From DATFVJ01 sp963820395 (GTDB lineage Bacteria > Actinomycetota > Actinomycetes > Streptosporangiales > Streptosporangiaceae), in assembly GCA_963820395.1 (NCBI GenBank), contig CAWGAE010000010.1:248001-312000 (forward strand): 64,000 nucleotides of DNA. The letters run 5' to 3'. Under the pieces are notes generated by a model, which was given only the letters and a program-made list of their open reading frames with translations, made no database searches and had not been told where the DNA came from. Shown here one piece after another: positions 26,084-33,801 of the stretch (its first letter is position 1; every line of letters begins with the position of its first letter). The translations under genes and the position numbers were made by a program.

Positions 26084-26377
26084 TAGAAGTACGGGGCCCG
26101 CTTGAGGTTGGTCGTCCGCTCCTGTCCATCCTAATGAGAATTACCGAGCCGCCGTTCCGGCAGACTCGGGACCGGTAGCCGCCGCCAGGTGAGCACTGAG
26201 CCATCCTGGGCCTCCGCGGGGAGCCTTTCCGGGAGATCGTGCCCCTGCCGGTGGCCGGGAGAGCGGATCGCTGCTGGGATGTCGTGCCCGCCGCTGCGGC
26301 GTGAGCACTGTTCATTAGGTCGCTGATGGTTCTCCCGCAGGCTGCCTGGCTGCCTGGCATCGAGGACGGGAGAGGTA
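26084..26377 (+). ncRNA. candidate IS110 bridge-RNA region
   Basis: 294 non-coding bases directly before an IS110 transposase. In the IS110 group the left-end non-coding region encodes a structured bridge RNA that pairs with target and donor DNA. Here the segment has repeated GTGAGCACTG (around 26191 and 26300), several GC-rich stem sequences and no open frame of interest. Loops and element end were not resolved; location is inferred from the family, not proved. Confidence 0.35.
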
Positions 26378-27607
26378 ATGCTGCTGGTCGGAGATGACTG
26401 GGCCGAGGATGATCATGCCGTTGAGCTGATGGACTCCTCGGGCCGGGTGTTGGCCAGGGCCCGGCTGCCCGAGGGCGCGGCGGGGATGGCCCGGCTGCAC
26501 GCGATGATCGGCGAGCATCTCGGCGCCGACGGCGAGGCGGAGGAAATACGGGTCGGGATCGAGACCGACCGGGGCCTGTGGGTGGCAGCGCTGGTCGCGG
26601 CCGGGTACACGGTGTATGGGATCAACCCGCTGCAGGTGGCCCGCTACCGGGAGCGGCACGCCGTGTCCGGAGCCAAGAGCGATACCGCCGACTCGCACAC
26701 CCTGGCGGACATGGTGCGCACCGACTCTCACCAGCTGCGCCCGGTGGCGGGGGACAGCGCGGCGGCGCAGGCGGTCAAGGTGGTGGCCCGCACCCACAAG
26801 ACGCTGATCTGGGAGCGGACCCGGCATGTGCAGCGGCTGCGTCACCAGTTGCGCGACTACTTCCCCGCCGCGCTGGAGGCCTTCGAGGACCTGACCGCCG
26901 CCGACACCCTCGAGCTGCTGGTCAGGGCTCCCGACCCGGCCGCGGCGGCCAGGCTCACCACAGCGCAGCTCAGCGCAGCGCTCAAGCGCGCCCACCGCCG
27001 CGACATCGCCGGCAAGACCGCCGCCATCCGGGCCGCGCTGGGCTCGAAGCAGCTGGCCCGGCCACCGGCGGTCACCGCCGCCTGCGCTGCGGCGGTGCGG
27101 GCGCTGGCCACGGTCATCACCACCCTCAACGAGCAGATCACGGTCATGGAGGGTCAGGTGCGGGCGCATTTCAGTCAGCACCCAGACGCTGAGATCATCT
27201 CGTCCCAGCCCGGTCTGGGGCCAATCCTGGGCGCCCGGGTGCTCGCAGAATTCGGCGACGACCCGCACCGCTACGCCAGCTCGAAGGCCCGCAAGAACTA
27301 CGCGGCCACCAGCCCCATCACCCGCCAGTCGGGGAAGAGGAAGACCGTCATGGCGCGCTACGTGCACAACGACCGGCTCCGCGACGCCCTTGACGGCCAG
27401 GCCTTCGCCGCCCTGACAGCATCCGCCGGAGCCCGCGCCTACTACGACCGGCAGCGCGCCCGCGGCCTCAGCCACCGCCCCGCGCTCCGCCAGCTCGCCA
27501 ACCGGCTCGTTGGGATCCTGCACGGCTGCCTGAAGACCCGCATGCTCTACGACGAGGCGACAGCCTGGCCGCAGTACGCCAGCCAGGAAATCAAGACTGC
27601 TGCTTGA
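26378..27607 (+). CDS. IS110 family transposase/recombinase
   Basis: 409 residues. N-terminal RuvC-like DEDD domain: GDDWAEDDHAVEL, IETDRGLWVAAL, SGAKSDTADSHTLADMVR. C-terminal transposase_20 domain: SSQPGLGPILGARVLAEFGD and YAATSPITRQSGKRK with the conserved serine. Full length. The ATG follows GGGAGAGGT. IS110 elements lack inverted repeats, so the element boundaries cannot be read from one copy. Confidence 0.95.
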   Translation: MLLVGDDWAEDDHAVELMDSSGRVLARARLPEGAAGMARLHAMIGEHLGADGEAEEIRVGIETDRGLWVAALVAAGYTVYGINPLQVARYRERHAVSGAKSDTADSHTLADMVRTDSHQLRPVAGDSAAAQAVKVVARTHKTLIWERTRHVQRLRHQLRDYFPAALEAFEDLTAADTLELLVRAPDPAAAARLTTAQLSAALKRAHRRDIAGKTAAIRAALGSKQLARPPAVTAACAAAVRALATVITTLNEQITVMEGQVRAHFSQHPDAEIISSQPGLGPILGARVLAEFGDDPHRYASSKARKNYAATSPITRQSGKRKTVMARYVHNDRLRDALDGQAFAALTASAGARAYYDRQRARGLSHRPALRQLANRLVGILHGCLKTRMLYDEATAWPQYASQEIKTAA

Positions 27608-28063
27608 CATTCAAGCTCCTGGGATGTCTCCCGGCTGGCGCGGAACCGAGCCGCGGCCATGATCACGCGCAAGTGTGCCGGCGCTCATCACGTGTGACGC
27701 AAAAGCGCCCCTGCGCGTGATCTTGCCTGGCTTCTCCCAAGCAGCGGCTACGTCCCGCCGCCCCGCCGGGTGGTCTGCGCAGGTTAGTATCCAGCAGCAA
27801 GCCGCCCAAGCCGTGCAAGGTCAATCGCGTTCGTGTACTCGTGTGCGGTCGCGCGTCGGCAGCTCGCACCGATGCGGATTGGCTCAGCGCGGCAGCGCGG
27901 CGTCCGACCTCCTGCGTGCAAACTACTGGCGGCACGGTCAGCGTAAGGCATTGATGCAGGTCATTAGGTCGATGATGGTCATGCCGAGTCGGTGCAAGTG
28001 CATCACGACTGCTGTATTTGCCGGCGTCGCGTGAATACTGACCCCTATGCAACGTGGGCGGAT
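27608..28063. other. intergenic, contains an IS21-like end sequence
   Basis: About 460 bases between the IS110 transposase and the IS30 element. It should contain the IS110 right end. GTGAATACTGACCCCT at 28031-28046 resembles the IS21-type terminus seen at 30083. No gene supported. Confidence 0.45.
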
Positions 28064-28113
28064 TCCAGCCATCGTCGCAACACTGGCCTCTGATGGCCCG
28101 GATGGTATCGGCT

Positions 28114-28791
28114 TTAACGGATCACGGTGCGAGCCAGGTCGATGAGGGGGGTTTCGGCGTGTCGTGCCCAGGCCTGGAGGGCGGCGGCGAGGGCAAGGGC
28201 GCTGCCGTAGAGGACGTGCTGGCCGCCTTGACGGGCGATGAGCGAGTCGAGCGATCCGAAGGCGCGTCCCTTGCGGGCCAGGGTGAGGATGTCGATGGCG
28301 GCGCGCTCACCGGTCCAGTTCCCGGCAGGCAGGCAGGTCATCGTGGCCAGGCCCGCCGGGGCGCCGGTGTCGTGCCCGGCCAGCCACTGGTCGAGCAGGC
28401 CGAGGGCAATGCCGGTGCAGGCGGCGACCGTCGGGACGGAGCCGTCAGGGGATTCAGGCTGGGCTTGGTCCAGGACTCCTGCGGCGAGCCGGGTATCGCC
28501 GTCAGCGATGGCCTCGGCGGCTAGCCGCAAGGTGACGGCGGCTAGTTCGCGGGCCTGCCCGGCGGGAGTGAACAGCGCCATGTTGTGCCGCTCCATCGCG
28601 CGGTTCAGTGCCCGTCGCAGCGTCTCCAGGTCGGGCACGTCGATGTTGTCCACGTCGATGCCTTCCTCCGCCAGCAGCGGCGCCAGCTCCCGCAGCAGGT
28701 CGCTGGCCATGCCCGGCTTGAACTGGATCCCGGGCGGCCCGGCGGGCGGTTCCGGGGAGCGGCGTCGCATGTCTGGCACGCGGACCATCAT
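28114..28791 (-). CDS. hypothetical protein, IS30-linked passenger
   Basis: 225 residues, no recognised domain. A Pro-rich start (RRRSPEPPAGPPGIQFKPG), then acidic helical sequence (ELAPLLAEEGIDVDNIDVPD) and a long Ala/Leu-rich helical region with NWTGERAAIDILTLARKGR and QGGQHVLYGSALALAAAL. Soluble, no signal peptide. It lies 33 bases after the transposase stop, same strand, inside the same inverted repeats, so it probably shares the transposase transcript. Could assist transposition or be cargo. Codon use is like its neighbours. Confidence 0.7.
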   Translation of the reverse strand: MMVRVPDMRRRSPEPPAGPPGIQFKPGMASDLLRELAPLLAEEGIDVDNIDVPDLETLRRALNRAMERHNMALFTPAGQARELAAVTLRLAAEAIADGDTRLAAGVLDQAQPESPDGSVPTVAACTGIALGLLDQWLAGHDTGAPAGLATMTCLPAGNWTGERAAIDILTLARKGRAFGSLDSLIARQGGQHVLYGSALALAAALQAWARHAETPLIDLARTVIR

Positions 28792-28824
28792 CGCAGGCCC
28801 GCCGCTGGCGGGGACGTCACGGGT

Positions 28825-30033
28825 TCACAGGCCGGACCGCGCGGCGGGCGTGTCCCAGCCCAGTGTCTTGCGCGGCCTGCTGTTCAGCTCGGCCGCCACG
28901 GCGGCCAGGTCGTCCAGCCCGTGCGTGCGCAAATCGCTTCCCTTGGGGAAGTACTGGCGGAGCAGCCCGTTGGTGTTCTCGTTGGATGGCCGCTGCCACG
29001 GGCTGGCCTTGTCGCAGAAGTACACCGGCATACCCAGCGCGGCGCTGATCTCGGTGTGCAGCGCCATCTCCTTGCCCTGGTCCCAGGTCAGCGACCGGCG
29101 CAGCCGCGGCGGGAGAGCGGACATGGCGGCGATCAGCGCGTCGCGGACCGCCTCGGCGGTGTGCCGTCCGGGCAGGTACAGCAAGATCGTGTACCTCGAC
29201 GCCCGGTCCACCAGGGTGCCGATCGCGGACCGGTTGGACGCCCCGGTGATCAGGTCGCCTTCCCAGTGCCCAGGTTCCTCGCGGCCGGCCGCCCCGGCGG
29301 GCCGCTGATCAAGCATGGTCATCGCGGTGATCCCGTTCGACCGGCGCTCGCCAGGCCGGCGATGCGGCCTGCGCCGCCGCCGGCGCGTGCGCAGCACCCG
29401 GGCCGGCAGCCCGCGGGACAGCCCACCCAGTTCGGGACGGTAGACCGCCTGATAGATCGTCTCGTGCACGACATGCCGCGCCGGCTCATCCGGGAACTCG
29501 CGGCGCAGCGCCTGGCTGACCTGCTCCGGGCTCCACCGTTTCTCCAGCCGCTCCAGCACGAACTGCCGCAGCGCCGGATCAGCGGCGATCTTGCCCGGCC
29601 GCGGCCGGGCAAGCCGCCGCACAGCCAGCTTGTGCGCAGTGAACGGCCGGTACTGGCCGCTGTCCGGATCCTGGTTCCGGCGCAGTTCCCGGCTGATCGT
29701 CGACGGACTGCGGCCCGTCTGCTCCGCGATCGCCCGGACACCATGTCCCGCCTGGCGCAGATCGGCGATCCGCACCCTCTCCTGCTCAGACAGGTACCGG
29801 TCCGAGATCTCCCTGACACGCCTGCCCGCCCCCGCGGCAACCACGGGAGCATAATGCAGCTTCCGGCCGTCACGAGTCGTGATCGTGCGGCCGTGTCGCC
29901 ACCGTTTCCCGGTCCGCCGGTTGATCCCGACGATCCGGCACGCCTCAGAACTGCTCAACCCCTGCGCGATCAGCCGCGCATACTGCTCCCGCTTCTCGAC
30001 CTGCGGCAACGCCCCCGGTCCCCGCTGTCCCAT
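28825..30033 (-). CDS. IS30 family transposase
   Basis: 402 residues. Two helix-turn-helix parts at the N-terminus (SSSEACRIVGINRRTGKRW and GVRAIAEQTGRSPSTISREL, the IS30 signature), and a DDE domain with HWEGDLITG, LTWDQGKEMALH and NENTNGLLRQYFPKG. Complete. A short Arg/Pro-rich stretch near residue 225 is usual in actinobacterial members. Confidence 0.95.
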   Translation of the reverse strand: MGQRGPGALPQVEKREQYARLIAQGLSSSEACRIVGINRRTGKRWRHGRTITTRDGRKLHYAPVVAAGAGRRVREISDRYLSEQERVRIADLRQAGHGVRAIAEQTGRSPSTISRELRRNQDPDSGQYRPFTAHKLAVRRLARPRPGKIAADPALRQFVLERLEKRWSPEQVSQALRREFPDEPARHVVHETIYQAVYRPELGGLSRGLPARVLRTRRRRRRPHRRPGERRSNGITAMTMLDQRPAGAAGREEPGHWEGDLITGASNRSAIGTLVDRASRYTILLYLPGRHTAEAVRDALIAAMSALPPRLRRSLTWDQGKEMALHTEISAALGMPVYFCDKASPWQRPSNENTNGLLRQYFPKGSDLRTHGLDDLAAVAAELNSRPRKTLGWDTPAARSGL

Positions 30034-30082
30034 CGCAACCCCCGAACCTGTCGAGTGTTGCGACGACTGCTAGAAACTGCCG

Positions 30083-30219
30083 TGTGAAAACTGACCCCCT
30101 CTGTCACGGGATGTGGCAGAAGACAGGGATGTGATCACAGTGGAGGATTGGGCGGAGATCCGCCGGCTGCACCGGGCAGAGAAGATGCCGATCAAGGCGA
30201 TCGCCCGGATGCTTACCTG
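30083..30219 (+). pseudogene. IS21 left end and istA 5' fragment
   Basis: TGTGAAAACTGACCCCCT (30083-30100) is an IS21-type terminus. It is followed by a frame encoding VEDWAEIRRLHRAEKMPIKA, the N-terminal helix-turn-helix of IstA transposases, which breaks off after ARML at about 30215. The remaining istA and istB are gone. Confidence 0.75.
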
Positions 30220-30344
30220 GCCTGCTGCCCTGTTCGTCTCCCAGGACCTAGGCGCTCGGTCACGAGGTGGAGGATTCGTCCGAACAGTGCCCGTCGCGCC
30301 TTTCGGTCAGCGCCCTTGCCGCCTCCTTGGACCTATCGGCCACC

Positions 30345-30653
30345 TCACGCCCAGTGAGTCCAGGCTTGGTCGTACTCGCAATCTGGCGCTTCGGGTGGTG
30401 ACCGTGAAACGGACGGGTCGAGGACAGTGCAGGTTGTCGTCCGGTTCACGCCTGCGATGGCCCGGATCTGGGAGGTTACCAGCTCGGCCAGATCCTTCGT
30501 GTCTGGTGCCCGCGCCCGGGCAACCACGTCGTAGGATCCCATCACGCTCGTCGCTTCCGAGACGCCCGGCACTGTCCGGACCAACGCAGGCACAATGGCT
30601 GTCTTGCCGATCTGGGTCTGGATCAGAATGTATGCATCTAGCACGTAACACAC
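30345..30653 (-). CDS. stand-alone Lrp/AsnC ligand-binding (RAM) domain protein
   Basis: 102 residues. DAYILIQTQIGK, VRTVPGVSEATSVMGSYDVV and VNRTTTCTVL form the alpha-beta RAM fold of Lrp/AsnC regulators. No DNA-binding helix-turn-helix is present. Short RAM-only proteins bind small ligands and can pair with full-length Lrp proteins. Start is GTG at 30653 or GTG three codons later. The last 25 residues (after VLDPSVSRS) are outside the usual domain and may reflect fusion to flanking DNA. Surrounded by IS debris. Confidence 0.8.
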   Translation of the reverse strand: MCYVLDAYILIQTQIGKTAIVPALVRTVPGVSEATSVMGSYDVVARARAPDTKDLAELVTSQIRAIAGVNRTTTCTVLDPSVSRSPPEAPDCEYDQAWTHWA

Positions 30654-30904
30654 CCCCGACTCCTATTGCAGTGATGGAGTCATCTCCGGCGTCGCAGGCC
30701 GGGGCGGCGGAGGATGTGGGCTGGGCAGGTGTCGCCTGGGGGGCGGTGCCGAATACGGCGTCACCGCGATCGGCGTGTTGGCCGGGGACTCCAATGTGGC
30801 CTGTTGATGGTACGCATGATTGCCCGAAAGACGCCACAAATCTCCTAGATACATGCTCGGCTCGTAGCGGACTCCCAACTAGGGCCGAACGTCATTCGGT
30901 TGCT
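30654..30904. other. intergenic, no supported gene
   Basis: Contains a 71-codon minus-strand open frame rich in proline with no family resemblance. Treated as non-coding. Confidence 0.4.
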
Positions 30905-31225
30905 GAGATCCTGTGGGCGTCCGCGTGGCAGCGCTTGAGGTCGCGCATCTGCGCCCGGGCTGAGGATCCGGGTGATGGGGCGGCACCGCCGGTCAGCGGC
31001 CAGGTGAATCTTGGTCGTCAGCCCGCCGCGGGAACGGCCCAGCGCCTCCAGGCCCGCGCCGGGGCCGAAATTCTTGTCATTCGGTGAAGCCCCCCATGAG
31101 CAGCTCGGCGGGCGGGTCCTTGCGAGCCCCGGCCGCGTGCTGGTGCGCGCGGAGCACGGTCGAGTCGGCGCTGACCGTCCACTCCGCGCCCTCGGCCTCA
31201 TCGCAGCCGGACCGCAGCGCTTAGC
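30905..31225 (-). pseudogene. IS5/IS427-type transposase fragment, frameshifted
   Basis: Minus-strand frame 1 reads EWTVSADSTVLRAHQHAAGA, the segment with the first catalytic Asp, up to a TGA after GGFTE. Another frame then continues with ALGRSRGGLTTKIHLAAD, also diagnostic of IS5-group transposases. Both termini of the gene are missing. Confidence 0.75.
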
Positions 31226-31239
31226 GATGCTGGTGCTGG

Positions 31240-31602
31240 TCATGAGGCACCGCTGTGCTGGCTGTCATATTCAGCGATCTTTATCAAGATCGAAATGTCC
31301 GTGCCTGCGACCCGCCCGAGCTCGGTCAAGGTGGCGGCCGATGGCAGAGACGTCCCGCAACGCCAGCGGGTGATGGCGACCGGGACACGCCACGCCGCGC
31401 GGGCAAGCTCAGCCCAGTTTGGGAAGAGTCCCGGCACCACGGCGTCAAGCCAGCGAGAAAAATCCCACCCGAACCCTGGCCGTCCTCCCGCCCACTGGTG
31501 CTCATCACCTGACCTACAGCGGTAGGGATGCGCGCCTAGCCGGCCATCCTGGCCGTGCGCGTTCGAGCTTGACGGTCGGCAAACCGGCCCGGCCCCGGCC
31601 AC
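31240..31602 (-). CDS. XRE-like helix-turn-helix protein (possibly degraded)
   Basis: Up to 120 residues. The core FSRWLDAVVPGLFPNWAELA ... TRWRCGTSLPSAATLTELGR looks like an XRE-type helix-turn-helix: helix 2 ELARAA, turn, recognition helix with TRWR and the SLPSAATL packing helix. The N-terminal 45 residues are not family-like, so the true start is probably around 31460-31480 or lost. Function unknown. Confidence 0.5.
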   Translation of the reverse strand: MAGAGPVCRPSSSNAHGQDGRLGAHPYRCRSGDEHQWAGGRPGFGWDFSRWLDAVVPGLFPNWAELARAAWRVPVAITRWRCGTSLPSAATLTELGRVAGTDISILIKIAEYDSQHSGAS

Positions 31603-31670
31603 GCTTGCCGCAAGCGAGCGAGGTCCGAAGTGACCGAAAGGCGGCCCTCTTAGTCGCTGCCTAGATCAGG

Positions 31671-31892
31671 CTAGTCGTCGCCGATGTGATCCAGAGTGAT
31701 CACAAGGACGTCGCCGTGAATCTCGATGCCCTTCGTGTAGAGATCAGAGAACCTATCTTCCATGAGCTTCTTCATCTGTTCCACGGTCACGTCGACTGGC
31801 GAAGTCACGTAGAACGGTCTAACTTCGACCTTCCACACCGCCCGCCTACTCTTCTTGCCGTCTGGTACCTGCCGTGGTGTCTCGTTCGTCAT
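31671..31892 (-). CDS. small hypothetical protein, 73 residues
   Basis: Charged alpha/beta protein (VWKVEVRPFYVTSPVDVT, LMEDRFSDLYTKGIEIHGD, LVITLDHIGDD). No family recognised. TAGTGT (31904-31899, minus strand) lies six bases before the ATG, the same leaderless layout as the housekeeping genes, which supports expression. Lower GC than its surroundings, so perhaps acquired. Confidence 0.6.
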   Translation of the reverse strand: MTNETPRQVPDGKKSRRAVWKVEVRPFYVTSPVDVTVEQMKKLMEDRFSDLYTKGIEIHGDVLVITLDHIGDD

Positions 31893-31982
31893 GACCGAAC
31901 ACTACACATGATCAAAAATCCAGGGATAGGGTGTACGGCTTTTTGGCCCGCTAGGCGCTGACACGGGGATCACCAGGCAGGT

Positions 31983-32005
31983 GGCGACTACAAAACGTAG
32001 TCGCC
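31983..32005. repeat. 9-bp perfect inverted repeat
   Basis: GGCGACTAC, AAAAC, GTAGTCGCC. A 5-base loop makes a compact hairpin; no immediate T-run on either strand. Could be an operator or a weak terminator. Confidence 0.45.
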
Positions 32006-32273
32006 GATAATCACGTGTTTTTGACATGGAACGGTCAGTGCTTACATGGTTACGAACTGAGCAACACCAATACACGCGGAAGCCCGTTGGTGCACGCGGA
32101 TCAAGTGAACGAACACGCAGAACAGAAGCCCGGGGGCGGCGGCACAGCCGCGATTGCCTGGCGAAACAGACGCTTGACAGACCAATGGCGGGCTCGGGCA
32201 CAGCCAAGAACAAAGAGGCCCACGGCAGTGTTCGTCAAAGCTGTTGCGCAGGCCTCGACGTGTGTGATCTAGG

Positions 32274-32648
32274 TCAATCGTTGCGTGTACCGAGGCTCTC
32301 AGGTGGACGCTGACGGAATGCCACGCTTGCGAGCCAAACCAGCGACACGCCATCCTCGGCGTCCATCGTGACCGGCTCTAACGTGAACGCCGGGCTAGAC
32401 AGGTCATCACGGTCCAGGTTGAGGGGAAGGGCGGCGGCTGCCGGGCCTCGGGACTCAGCGCGCACGGGGCGGGCGGTGCGCATGACTAGCACGGCGCGCA
32501 CGGCGAGCACAGGGGTGCACGGCGCGGGTCCTCCGGGGAGGGGGCTGCCGTCAAGGACGCGGAACCTCGCTTCTTGTTCGCGTGTCGCTACGTTTGCGCA
32601 GGCCGTCGGACCGGAACAATAAATACAAGAAAAATGAGGCCCCTCCAT
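32274..32648 (-). CDS. hypothetical open frame, weakly supported
   Basis: 124 codons with mostly GC third positions after codon 25 (VLAVRAVLVMRTARPVRAES, FTLEPVTMDAEDGVSLVW). No family recognised. The ATG lies inside the 3' arm of the hairpin at 32638-32688 and the first 20 codons are AT-rich, so the real start may be further in or the gene may be a fragment. Confidence 0.3.
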   Translation of the reverse strand: MEGPHFSCIYCSGPTACANVATREQEARFRVLDGSPLPGGPAPCTPVLAVRAVLVMRTARPVRAESRGPAAAALPLNLDRDDLSSPAFTLEPVTMDAEDGVSLVWLASVAFRQRPPESLGTRND

Positions 32649-32688
32649 GTATGAGATGGCCCCTCCATGTATGAGATGGAGGGGCCTC
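32638..32688 (-). terminator. rho-independent terminator with a duplicated 3' arm
   Basis: A 20-bp unit starting GGCCCCTCCATGTATGAG is repeated exactly in tandem (32638-32657 and 32658-32677), followed by the inverse arm GGAGGGGCC. On the minus strand one 11-bp stem arm can pair with either of two identical 3' arms; the distal one is followed by TCATTTTTCTT. This fits a minus-strand terminator. Confidence 0.6.
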
Positions 32689-33303
32689 GCTCAGGCCCGG
32701 CAGCCGCGCGGAGCGCGGCGTCCGTGCTGCGCACCTGCCTGAACGGTCCGTATCCCGGCTCTCCCCGCGTCCCAGGTGTGCCCGGCAGGCGCCGGTTCCA
32801 ACGGAGGATGCAATTCCACTGGCCTCACCCACGGCCACGAGAATTTTACGGCACCGATCTTTAAGATTTTTGGCCATCCCCAACGCGTCCCAGGGCATCC
32901 ACCAAACGTACGCCGTCATCCCCGGGTCGAAGTGCTTGTCCACCGCATCATCCACAGCCAGCCCACAGGTAACAGAGCGTGGCCAGATGCACGAGCCTGC
33001 GGCCAGGTTGCTCGTCGGCCACAGCCAAGGCGGTCGCGGTCCTCAGCGCCCTGCTCGACCTGCGACCAGAGGTGCGCGGTCGCAGAGCCGCGCCGCGAGC
33101 AGTGCACGCATTCGGCGGACAGTAAGTGATTTCGGCTACAGCCCCGAGGCCCTGACGACGTGCCATCCACCGGGTTGCGGCCGACACACCCGACACGCTC
33201 CGCACGCAGAAACATTGAAATGCCACACGCAAGAGCAGCACAGCCTTAGTCTGACTACTCAATGTAACTAATTGACTGTACTCTGAAGTATCTCGGGGGA
33301 TAC
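32689..33303. other. gene-poor stretch, no supported gene
   Basis: A minus-strand frame from 32955 starts plausibly (MDDAVDKHFDPGMTAYVWW) but runs into the terminator hairpin, so it is at best a fragment. The rest shows no recognisable coding region. Confidence 0.4.
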
Positions 33304-33768
33304 ATGCGCCGCTTTCTGACTATGGTGACCGTGTCCGGCACGGTCATGTCCGCACTCGCACTGGCGATGGCGCCGGATCCGACAATCGCGCGCCATATGC
33401 GCAGGCCGTTTCCGGTCTTCTCCCTGACGGCAACGCCAATGTCGGCCAGCGCTCCGGCCCGCCGCAGCCTAACCATTGCGGTCATCAGGAAGGACAAGCC
33501 AGAGCAGCCAGAGCCAGCAGTCCTCACCCTGCGGTGGCCCGACGCCGCGACTGGGGACAGGCTTACGGTCCTCCCAGGCCCCTGCGCTTTCGAGCTCATG
33601 CGGACCACGCCCGCATGTTTCTACACCGTGCATCCCAAGGCGGCAACGCAGATCGACCCTGCTGACACCGGCACCGACACCGGCACCGCGCCCGACGGCG
33701 CGACCCCGGCCGTCGCCACTACCCAGGACAGCGCCGGTCAGGCCGGGAGCCTAGGCAGCATTTCATGA
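33304..33768 (+). CDS. secreted hypothetical protein
   Basis: 154 residues. N-terminal signal peptide: basic MRR, hydrophobic core about 4-22, cleavage likely after the ALA-MA region. The mature part has VLTLRWPDAATGDRLTVLPG and two cysteines (C95 and C107 approximately) spaced like a disulfide, then an Ala/Thr/Asp-rich tail. There is a faint likeness to subtilisin-inhibitor-type proteins, not enough to assign. GGGGGATAC precedes the ATG. IS66 copy 2 is inserted 26 bases after the stop. Confidence 0.6.
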   Translation: MRRFLTMVTVSGTVMSALALAMAPDPTIARHMRRPFPVFSLTATPMSASAPARRSLTIAVIRKDKPEQPEPAVLTLRWPDAATGDRLTVLPGPCAFELMRTTPACFYTVHPKAATQIDPADTGTDTGTAPDGATPAVATTQDSAGQAGSLGSIS

Positions 33769-33801
33769 TTTCGGCCACTTTCTAGAAGCATCTTCAGAAA
33801 G

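Larger units (their letters stand above)
28064..30074 (-). mobile_element. IS30-family element with passenger gene, about 2.0 kb
   Basis: Inverted repeats: left AGCCATCGTCGCAACACT (28067-28084) and right, read on the minus strand, AGCAGTCGTCGCAACACT (30071-30054), 16 of 18 identical, with weaker match beyond to about 24 bp. They enclose both the IS30 transposase and the 225-codon gene downstream of it. No clear target duplication. Confidence 0.75.

Noticed and set aside
33255..33608. 117-codon minus-strand frame
   Set aside because: Antisense to the secreted protein gene, which has a good signal peptide and ribosome site.
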